Shown: piece after piece, positions 56,738 through 64,000 of the stretch
Layout of the letters: each line of letters opens with the position of its first letter
Position numbering within the stretch: the first letter of the stretch is position 1
Assembly (NCBI GenBank): GCA_949825065.1
Contig: OX463848.1
Coordinates: 25,638,986-25,702,985 of the forward strand
Length of the DNA stretch: 64,000 nt
Direction of reading: 5' to 3'
From: Odontocerum albicorne
Lineage: Eukaryota > Arthropoda > Insecta > Trichoptera > Odontoceridae
The notes under the pieces: generated by a model
The model's database searches: none
The model's input: the letters and a program-made list of their open reading frames with translations, nothing else
Told to the model about the DNA's origin: nothing
Position numbers and translations under genes: made by a program

Positions 56738-58745
56738 TACATAGCGTTATTGGAGCGTTTGAATGCAGAAATTGCAAAAACCGGCCCCATATGAAGAAGA
56801 AAAAAGTTCTCTTTCATCAGGACAATGCACCGTGTCACAAGTCGATTGTAACGATGGCCAAATTGCATGAGTTGAACTTCGAATTGCTTCCGCACCCACC
56901 GTATTCTCCATATTTGGCCCCCAGCGACTATTGGATGTTCGCAGACCTCAAAAAGATGCTCCAGGGAAAGGGATTTGGCTCCAATGAAGAAGTGATTGCC
57001 GAAACTAACGCCTATTTTGAAACCAAAGATAAATCGTTCTACATGGCTGGCATAGAAAAGTTAGGAAAGCATTGGAATGAATGTATCGCTCTTGAAGGAG
57101 ACTATGTTGATGAATAAAGAAGAATTTAGGCAAACAAATGTTGTTTTAGTAGTTAGTCCCGGGACTTATTGATCGATGTGTTATATCCAAATTGTAAAGG
57201 GGAAAGTAAATAGTTGTGTTCAAAATAAGAATTGAGCCGAGTTTTTCCAAGTTTTTGCTCAAAAGTGGGAGGATTATTAGTCTACAGACCTTTTGGTCTG
57301 TTTTTGGTTTATCGCAACGCTTTGAAATAAAGATCAACAGATTTATCTTCCAGCACTCAGGGAAAATGCGATCCGACAATGACTTGTTGTATAGATCGGT
57401 TAAAGCTGCATCGACCAGGCCCCAGTATTTTTTAACCAGAAGGGCATGAATGTGGTCAATCCCTAGAGATTTGTTGTCATCAAGACCATCGATAATTGTT
57501 TTGATCTCGTCAGTGGTGAAAGGGGATGAGTTGGGCTTCATAGGAAGAATTCGAGACAGGACTCCCTTGCAAGTGATAATTGCTGTCTTTAGAAGGGTTT
57601 TTTCGAGGAAGAAGAGCATCAAGAAAGGTAGAAGCCGTGTATTTTATGGTATTTGTCATTACATAGCGGGTCCTTGATCCCACACACAAGGGGATAACTT
57701 TTTTTCGGTCGAGACGTACCTATGATAGGGATCAGATCGTGAGACTCAACCCACATGCTTCCTCCATGCTTCTATTTTGGTCCTTGTAACTTCAAATTTA
57801 TACTTATTGTGGGCTCATGTATGATTTTGTATCTCCCGTAGAGAATATCCAGAGTTTCCGGGTCAACGACACGACTTCTACTTTTCTGGAACTCACGCTG
57901 AGATGGTTTGCGTTACTTTTTAAATCAGCGTGTGGTCGCTTCCTACTTATATTTCTCTCAGCGCAACGAATAATGGTAGCGCTGACCGTAGTAACAAAGT
58001 GTGACGTAGTGATACGCGGAGGCACCGCGGGTGAATTTTGTCGAGAAATGGAGTCCACGGAGTTACTAAAATCGATATCGAATGCACGCCAATCGCGATA
58101 TCTTGTATTGAAATAATAAGACAGAATAGAACATATCAGGCTGGAGCTCGAATAAAGATGTCGCGCCTCGAACACAATTGAACGGTGGCTGCTACAGGAT
58201 TCGTCCTCAAGAATATCCCATCCATTAAGCAAGCCGTCAAGAGGAGCATTGTGCACGGTAACATATGGCCAGGTCCCTGAAAAGCGGAAAAAGTAGGTAA
58301 GCTATCAGGTTTATTCATCACAAGTATGAGTAGATCATGTTGGACAATAAAATCCTCCACTGGTTTCCCCCTACTTGAATTCAAGTTGGAGCCAACCATG
58401 GGACAGCATAGAAGAGACTCCGCGTTAAAATCAACCCCAACCAATATTGGATTCCCAGCAAGGGCGACCAGAGTCCGATCCAGCCCAAGAAGGAGATGTT
58501 CAGTATCATCGCTGTATTGAAATACACGTTAATGATATGAAACTTCAAATTATTTCACGCGATCTCAACAACGGTCCGCTTATCATCTGATTGATAGATG
58601 CTCAAGGAACAGCCCCTTTATGATGTTGTCAAAAACAGCGATGGGAGCAAGGGATTGTCCGTCCCCCGGAACAACCTCCACGACACGTACATACGACTCA
58701 AGACCCGATGTTGTTATTAGACATTGTAATAAAATTACTTTTAGG

Positions 58746-59813
58746 AAGTATTACTCATTGTATATTATAATTTCGAAAAGATTACTCTACGTTCCGGCCG
58801 ATCGTACAGTCTATTCCTAGCGATCCCAAGTTTTGGTTTTAAATGCAGATTCATCTGCTCAAAATTATAATATACAGTAAAAACTTATTTACGTGGAAGA
58901 ACATGAGAAAATGAAGTTAAAACGCAATAATTAGAGAATATCTAACTGAATGTCGTTTACCATAAAAATCTTATTTAATTAAAATAAAACAGCAATATAA
59001 GCAAATTAAAGAAACAACTTCGTGTACAGCAAGCTATATAATCATCAGGGAGTATTTGCTTGCTAAGGAATACAAAGTTACCTTGAAACCTCATAAACCC
59101 ATAAGCTCTCATCGCATTTTAACAATAACATCATAAATTAGCCAATAACATTCAAAATACTGAGCTTCTCGGGACTCGAAAGAATTTACCAAGAGAATAT
59201 TATATCCTCTCCCTCGGCATAAATCAAGCACCGAGGCAGTATGGAGCGGGGAGGAATAAAAATCCAAAACCGCCAAATAGAAGCGGCGCAACTCGCCTCG
59301 CTAAAATATTCCAAAAAGCCCAACAGACGAGAAGTTCAAGGATAAAAAAATATTCAAAGCTTTTGTGCTCTAAATTCTTTAGCCGTTACATGAAAATAAT
59401 GTTCTATGAAAATAGTTGATGAATTCATTTACTGGCTGAGAAAATAATGATTTCGGCATACTGAAGACGAGTAGCGTAGCGTTATCTTCTTTTCTTCTTT
59501 CCTTCTTCCACATCCGGGTATTGAGAAATCTTTTTTGGCTTGAAGGGACGCCATATTATGATACTAAAAAAAAACTTTATTATTTCATTATTTAAATAAA
59601 TCCCTCACAACACGTATTTCTATCTCCTATTTTTTTAATAAAAAATAAAGGTTTATTGATAGCAACGTATTATGTACACACATGGTATATTCGGAAATTA
59701 CGTATTATGTATCTCAGGACAATGTCGAAAAAAATACATTTAAGAGAGAAGCTACCAAAAGGTCTAGGATCATCTCATAGCACCTTCCCAGTTAAGATAT
59801 AACCCCAATACAG
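58746..59813. other. No recognisable gene
   Basis: A+T-rich; the start may contain eroded 5' sequence of LINE-D. Nothing else recognised. Confidence 0.35.
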
Positions 59814-59895
59814 GGCGAGCCCGACCGCGAGGACATCAGATGTTTTTCAGACCCACACCTCCTCGGTCGCAATGAAGAGAGTCTCGAAATAGGAG
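59814..59895 (+). other. Candidate internal exon, unknown gene
   Basis: Eighty-two bases between aaccccaatacag and a consensus donor (aggag|gtaagt). One frame is open for 27 codons plus one base: GEPDREDIRCFSDPHLLGRN, EESLEIG. It is much richer in G+C than the flanks. The acceptor has a weak pyrimidine tract and an in-frame stop lies just upstream. Unrecognised peptide. Confidence 0.22.
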
Positions 59896-59972
59896 GTAAG
59901 TTATAATTATTGTTACTTTAGAAATTACATTATAAAAATTAAGTTACAAAATTCATTAACAATATAAATAGA

Positions 59973-60190
59973 AGCCTACCGTGGCCTATAATATGAGATA
60001 CTTATCTTCTTACTTAGATGTGGCAGATTCAAATCCCGTTGGAACCCAGATATTGTTTTAAGAAGGGGGCCAGTCTGGATTTCACTTAAGGTCTCTTTAA
60101 CGTATTTCTGGTTAGTTGGAAGGGGTTGCCACGTGGCACTAAGCCCACCAGGCTATACTTATGCAACGAAAGAGTAATACAAGTCTAACT
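59973..60190 (+). repeat. SINE family 1, full length
   Basis: Head cctaccgtggcctataatat, B-box relic cagattcaaatcccgttgga, acccagatattgttttaaga, gtctggatttcacttaaggt, gaaggggttgccacgtggca and end gcaacgaaagagtaatacaa. Confidence 0.8.
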
Positions 60191-60214
60191 TCTGTTACTG
60201 CAAAAGCTGTCATT

Positions 60215-60465
60215 CAACACTCTGGTTTCTAAAAATTAAATCACCTACCCTATAGTCCCGACTTGGCCCCCTAGTGATATTTTTTTTGTTTTCAAAACTG
60301 AAATCCTATTTACGTGGAAGAATATTTAAAAGTGACGAAGAAGTGAAGTCCACACAATTTTGAGAATAAAACTCAGAACATTTTTACAGTGGCATTAAAA
60401 AGTTAATTCATAGTTCTTAAAATGTATTGAACTACAAGGTGACAATATTGAAAAAAAATTGTCTC
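60215..60465 (+). pseudogene. mariner transposase C-terminal fragment
   Basis: Across frames: SRLGPLVIFFLFSKLKSYLR (from YSPDLAPSDFFLFSKLKSYL), GRIFKSDEEVKST, then EHFYSGIKKLI and, at the end, the block corresponding to W.KCI.L.GDYIEK. The third catalytic Asp region is recognisable only through decay (gacttggccccctagtgata). No TIR was found. A lineage different from mariner A/B. Confidence 0.55.
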
Positions 60466-60573
60466 GTTCTATTACCTTTTTAACATATTTGGGTTGGAAA
60501 CTTTTGGACTTTACTTCATGTATTACAATACAATGTAAAATTGATAAAACTAAATGAAAAATAACATTATATA

Positions 60574-60779
60574 TATCGTAATTTGTTTTATCAAAAACTG
60601 TTTATTCCATTTTTAGTAACGGTATAACCCTACCGGTTTCAAGGCTTTAACCTCATCATCAGGGGAGCACAAACAAGACTTGTTTGTGTTCCCCTGACGA
60701 TCAGATGAAAACCTTGAAACTGGTAGGGTTATACTGTTACAAAGTGGAATAAACAGTGTTTGATGAAACAAATTACAAT
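60574..60779. repeat. Palindrome with about 103-bp arms
   Basis: Left arm from atcgtaatttgttttatcaa through aaccctaccggtttcaaggc to gcacaaacaag; right arm the imperfect reverse complement, cttgtttgtgttcccctgac to atgaaacaaattacaatg. There is almost no loop. Arms differ at scattered positions. It may be a palindromic MITE or an inverted duplication of another element's end. Confidence 0.85.
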
Positions 60780-61771
60780 GTCTTTAAACCTCCACAATGT
60801 TAATGCCTTAGCTATAAATAATACATTATATATAGTTTATTAAGGACCTTGCTATAAACTCAATGAAGTGCCTATCTTAATCAGTAGGATATAATATAAT
60901 ATATCCTATTTTTAGTGCCTACATATAAAATAAGTATCCTCTAAGGCACGAAAGCAATAAAACAAAAATCCTCCTTGTCAATTTAACCAACCCTAGAGGT
61001 TTTCAAAGTGTGCGATTAATTCCCAGGTGCGCCGCAGGATATTCGAAAATTTAATAATTCCAGGCAATCTTAATTCAATGTGCTAATGGACGGTCGTATT
61101 AATAGGAAGCGACGTCTGACAAATCGGGAATAACGCTGTCAATGTAGTAGTATCGAACTTTGTTTTAAAGAGTTTTGAAGAGCATCTTTCTCAATTTAGC
61201 AACTGGTTTTCGAAAATACTTTCAAGGTAATGTGGATCAAATTTATATTAATTAAATTCTCATTCAGTTCAAAATCTCCGTTTGATTTGACGTCGATAGA
61301 GGAAAAGAGTCTGATTGAGTTTTACGACAGTACATAAAAAACAAAATTTGTCGATATGGAACTAGTGGAGTTTTGAATATCCGTAAGGATGAATATTCTT
61401 GCTGACTACGAATATTCTTTGCTGAGTACGAATATTGTTTTTGAATACGAATATTTTTTGCTGAGCACAATCCAAGATCAGCGAATGCTGGTTCCATTTG
61501 TGACAGTTTTCCTCTGCGAAGCAGGGTAAAATTAAAAACTAAATATCACACAAAACTCAACGTGAAACAGAAACTTTAGGTATCTGTGTCTAGTCTACGA
61601 TTTGAAATACTGTGTAGTGAACAACCGGCTCGTCCATTCCACTAATTGATATTTTTTATGGCTTCATAAACTAAGGGCGCCGTAAAACGAAAAAGTTTGA
61701 TAATCACTGACATCTAGAACGTTTTTATGTAAAACGAATCCAGCTCATCGAACATTTTTTAGAAAGACCAT
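60780..61771. other. No recognisable gene
   Basis: Includes a short tandem run near 61394-61460 (gctgagtacgaatattgttt and variants, 3-4 units). Otherwise nothing seen. Confidence 0.4.
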
Positions 61772-61940
61772 CGCCGTGGCCCAGTTAGTAGGACACCTGT
61801 TTCCCAACCCGGAAGATGCTGGTTCGTTTATACTTATTTTTTTAAAGAATTTCAGACTGATTTGAACACCTATCTGGTTGGTTAAAAGACATTGGCATAG
61901 GACAATAAACACGCCATGGTGTAGTACATAAAAAAAGGTT
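61772..61940 (+). repeat. SINE family 1, near full length
   Basis: catcgccgtggcccagttag (A box), cccaacccggaagatgctgg, atctggttggttaaaagaca and aaacacgccatggtgtagta. The B box is degenerate. Confidence 0.7.
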
Positions 61941-62039
61941 TTAATAGAGTTAGTTTATCTCATTTAGATTGATATATCAAATAAATCCAGTTGGTACCCC
62001 TGAAATAGTAGAAAAAGATTTAAAAAAACTGAATAAATA

Positions 62040-62450
62040 CTTTAGAAATGGATGCACTTATATTATTAGGATAACATGTATGAGAAAATACGGAATAAAG
62101 GCGTTAGGGATAAATGTGAACTTAAACCAGATGTGTTAAGCAAGATGAATAAAAGCACTATGAGCTTATTTGGACGCGTGAATCAAATGAATGAAGAAAG
62201 AGTAAAAAAATAAATTACAGTGCAAACGGGAGTGAAAGGCGTGTTAGAGAAATGCCAGGAAAAAAATAGTTAGATTATATGAATGGTATATTAAAGAAAG
62301 GAATGTAAGAACTGGGAGAAATTGTAAGAGATGTATGAGAAGGTGTATGAATGTAAAAGAGGCGATATTTGTGTGTCAAGCTAGAAAAGTCTAGTGATCG
62401 GTTCTCTCTGCCTACCCCAGCAGAGAAACGGCGTGATGTACGAGTATCTA
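62040..62450 (+). pseudogene. LINE-B tail fragment
   Basis: Reads RDKCELKPDVLSKMNKSTMS, LFGRVNQMNEERVKK, then with stops the arginine-rich and CM blocks, and ends with ctctgcctaccccagcagag and gtgatgtacgagtatct. Decayed copy with the same order of motifs as at 155-566. Confidence 0.6.
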
Positions 62451-62827
62451 TAAAAAGAGTATTGTTTTATTAAAATCAGTTTAAAAACATTCATATAACA
62501 TAAACCTGGACATTTAAAAGGAATACAGAGATATCATAACATGCTTCCAATTAAGTCGGTCTACATCCCGGCACTTCACGTTGTTCGAAACCATGACCGA
62601 ACAAGTGCCGAGACGATCTATGGTCATTAATGGTATCGTTTATTTCAAAAGCGTTAGGGGTTAATCCAAAAGCTCCGAGTTTTTGGAGATAAACTCAACG
62701 CCTCTCAGGCCTAGGACAAACCCTAAGAACTGCTCATCCTGGAGTTTTAGTTTTATTTTTCCTTCACTACCTCAAGGCATAATTAATGAGTATCTTGTAT
62801 CAATCATATGAAGTCATTATAATAATG
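62451..62827. other. No recognisable gene
   Basis: Nothing recognised. Confidence 0.4.
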
Positions 62828-62966
62828 ATTACGCGGTCATGTTGATAAGGCACCTGATTTATTATAAAAAAAGGTTCCAGTCTGGTTTCCACTTAAGACA
62901 TGTTAAACTTCTTTCTGGTCGGCTGGAACATGGCAATAAAATCTTCAGGTTGTACTGTATCATATA

Positions 62967-63854
62967 ACGTATCAATCAACAATTCCCGGAACTAACCAAC
63001 AGATGGCGTCTCTAATAACAAATCCATACCATTCTCAGTTAGTACCAGCCTTTAGAAGTTACGTGTCAAACTTTCATGACATTTGGTCATGAAGAAGCTT
63101 TTTTCAAAATGGGTGCCGCGTTTGCTCACAATGGAACAGAAACAACAACGCATCGTTGATTCAGAGCGCTGTTTGGCACTGTTAACGCGAAATAAACAGG
63201 AGTTTTTGCATCGGTATGTGACATTGGATGAAGCTTGGATCCACCACTATACTCCGAAATCAAATCGGCAGTCAGCTGAGTGGAAAGCAGCCGGTGAAAG
63301 TCGTCCGAAGCGACCAAAAACTGAACAGTCGGCCGGGAAGGTTATGGCCTCCGTATTTTTGGATGCGCATGGTATAATATTCATCGATCACCTTGAAAAG
63401 GGAAAAACCATCAATAGCGAATATTACATAGCGTTATTGGAGCGTTTGCAGGCAGAAATTGCAAAGAAACGGCCCTATATGAAGAAGAAAAAAGTTATCT
63501 TTCATCAGGACAATGCACCGTGTCACAAGTCAATGGTAACGATGGCCAAATTGCATGAGTTGAACTTCGAATTGCTTCCGCACCTACCGTATTCTCCAGA
63601 TTTGGCCCCCAGTGACTATTGGCTGTTCGCAGACCTCAAAAAAATCCTCCAGGGAAAGAGATTTGGCTCCAATGAAGAAGTGATTGCCGAAACTAACGCC
63701 TATTTTGAAACAAAAGATAAATCGTTCTACACGGCTGGCATAGAAAAGTTAGGAAAGCGTTGGAATGAATGTATCGCTCTTGAAGGAGACTTTGTTGAAT
63801 AAAGAAGAATTTTGACAAACAAATATGTTTACGTAGTTAGACCCGTAACTGTTA
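62967..63854 (+). mobile_element. mariner B, internally deleted, inserted in a SINE
   Basis: Left end acgtatcaatcaacaattcc then cggaactaacc corresponds to the left TIR of mariner A; the right end in reverse complement, acagttacgggtctaactac, is a shorter or eroded match. TA lies at both borders, though the exact base is uncertain by a few positions. At about 890 bp it is shorter than the usual 1.3 kb because the region coding for the DNA-binding domain is missing. Confidence 0.7.
63083..63802 (+). CDS. mariner transposase lacking the DNA-binding domain, frame open
   Basis: 239 codons, against about 345 for a full mariner transposase. It begins inside the region after the second helix-turn-helix (KKLFSKWVPRLL). 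The catalytic Asp residues are D49 (VTLDEAWIHHY), D143 (HQDNAPCH) and D178 (LAPSDYW), with 34 residues between the last two, the D,D34D signature. The C-terminus GKRWNECIALEGDFVE is complete. A full enzyme would cut and join DNA at TA sites; without the N-terminal domains it should not bind its TIRs. The normal TGDE before the first Asp reads TLDE. The Met at 63083 is only the first in the frame after the deletion. Mariner A shares the same deletion junction. Confidence 0.8.
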   Translation: MVMKKLFSKWVPRLLTMEQKQQRIVDSERCLALLTRNKQEFLHRYVTLDEAWIHHYTPKSNRQSAEWKAAGESRPKRPKTEQSAGKVMASVFLDAHGIIFIDHLEKGKTINSEYYIALLERLQAEIAKKRPYMKKKKVIFHQDNAPCHKSMVTMAKLHELNFELLPHLPYSPDLAPSDYWLFADLKKILQGKRFGSNEEVIAETNAYFETKDKSFYTAGIEKLGKRWNECIALEGDFVE

Positions 63855-64000
63855 TATGGTAATTTAAGTGTAATACAATACAATATTAATCCAGATATCT
63901 GCCCAGAGACAGCATTATTATTTCCAATAGTCTAATGAAGTCTATTGATTTGTTATCCAGCATTGACATTTCTTTTATTATGGCTTAATATGTGGAAAGT

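Larger units (their letters stand above)
55444..57117 (+). pseudogene. mariner A transposase, N-terminally deleted, frameshifted and split
   Basis: First part: NKLFSNWVPRLLTMEQKQQR, YVTIDETWIHHYTPES (first catalytic Asp), then a frameshift after the RPKTQQSA region; SVFWDARGIIFIDHLEKGKT continues in another frame until the insertion. After it (from 56740, ORF 56791-57117) come KKKVLFHQDNAPCHKS (second Asp) and YSPYLAPSDYWMF (third Asp), with KHWNECIALEGDYVDE at the end. So the D,D34D residues are still visible, but the DNA-binding N-terminus is absent, as in mariner B. SPY replaces the usual SPD before LAPSD. Confidence 0.75.
55328..57181 (+). mobile_element. mariner A, inserted in LINE-D and itself split
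   Basis: Terminal inverted repeats atacatcgatcaataactca and, in reverse complement, acacatcgatcaataagtcc, with gagactaac/gggactaac following; TA flanks both ends (55326-55327, 57182-57183). Removing it rejoins the LINE-D reverse transcriptase. The 5' UTR (gatggcgcctctaataacaa and on) equals that of mariner B at 63.0 kb, and both lack the transposase N-terminus at the same junction (gacatttggtcatgaa). A fold-back mariner is inserted at 55789-56737. Confidence 0.8.
54840..58745 (-). mobile_element. R1-like LINE (LINE-D), split by nested mariners
   Basis: On the minus strand, 5' to 3': endonuclease region with YFQYSDDTEHLLLGLDRTLV, GVDFNAES and RGKPVEDFIVQHDLLIL (58560-58250), and LDGLLNGWDILEDESCSSHR (the ..W.I.ED...SDH motif, about 58190-58250); then RT with FTTDEIKTIIDGLDDNKSLG and LVDAALTDLYNKSL (57530-57390) and LEKLGSILI to 57183. 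The element is cut there by a mariner (55328-57181) and resumes at 55327 with RRGVSCEDAI, the region of the first RT Asp (FLISIDI*GAFDNA), YPQGGILGPLLWIVFMEDLL and the catalytic GYADDDLVLIRALAN (YADD at 54976-54987). Many stops and frameshifts. Domain order and sequence fit the R1/jockey group with an AP endonuclease. It is dead. Confidence 0.7.
62828..63890 (+). repeat. SINE family 1 split by mariner B
   Basis: The part to about 62966 holds the head relic cgcggtcatgttgataaggc, ttccagtctggtttccactt and ggttgtactgtatca. The missing end, gtgtaatacaatacaatatt, follows the mariner at 63869 onward. Joining the two flanks gives the usual SINE-1 tail order. Confidence 0.7.

Noticed and set aside
57216..58116. 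Several plus-strand ORFs of 75-99 codons across 57.2-58.1 kb
   Set aside because: They are the opposite strand of LINE-D endonuclease and RT sequence; motifs are seen only on the minus strand.

Overview
The window reads as nuclear DNA of an arthropod, most likely an insect. It is strongly A+T-rich, has no compact operons, and no protein-coding gene can be assigned to it with confidence. The arthropod guess rests on the types of mobile DNA present: mariner elements with D,D34D transposases, an RTE-like and an R1-like LINE, piggyBac and hAT remnants, two tRNA-derived SINE families, and fragments of a multi-copy protein of unknown function (motif GERFHQDI) that I know from many arthropod genomes. 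The species cannot be named from the sequence.

Layout. 0-10 kb: old LINE tails, a SINE of family 2, a 752-bp TIR element (4352-5103), a 5'-truncated RTE-like LINE whose 623-codon reading frame is still open (5965-7836) and which ends in about 137 TA repeats, then a piggyBac transposase remnant. 10-22.5 kb: SINE-1 copies alternating with minisatellites of 103, 42, 57 and about 50 bp. 22.9-32.9 kb: a TIR element with CACTA ends holding part of the GERFHQDI-family protein, SINEs, LINE tails, a small hAT element and a 50-bp minisatellite. 32.9-34.5 kb: a dead mariner carrying a retroelement tail. 35-50 kb: more SINEs and LINE fragments, two more hAT elements with 8-bp target duplications, and a second TIR element (CACTG ends) with more of the same protein family. 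54-58.8 kb: an R1-like LINE on the minus strand is split by a mariner, which is itself split by a fold-back mariner. 59-64 kb: SINEs, a 103-bp-arm palindrome and a mariner inserted in a SINE tail.

How the parts relate. Most of the window is the product of repeated insertion and decay. Three kinds of mobilisation in trans are suggested: SINEs (Pol III boxes, no protein), two mariner copies sharing one internal deletion, and short TIR elements without transposase. Five short stretches have open frames and good splice signals and are the best candidates for host exons (17861-17942, 24842-24914, 46373-46515, 52651-52784, 59814-59895); if any is real, much of the window would be intron. None has a function I can name.

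The most novel-looking items are the two short-TIR elements that both carry the GERFHQDI-family protein and both sit between TAA duplications, the fold-back mariner, and an 8-mer, TACGAGTA, that occurs at least 19 times in places that are mostly unrelated.
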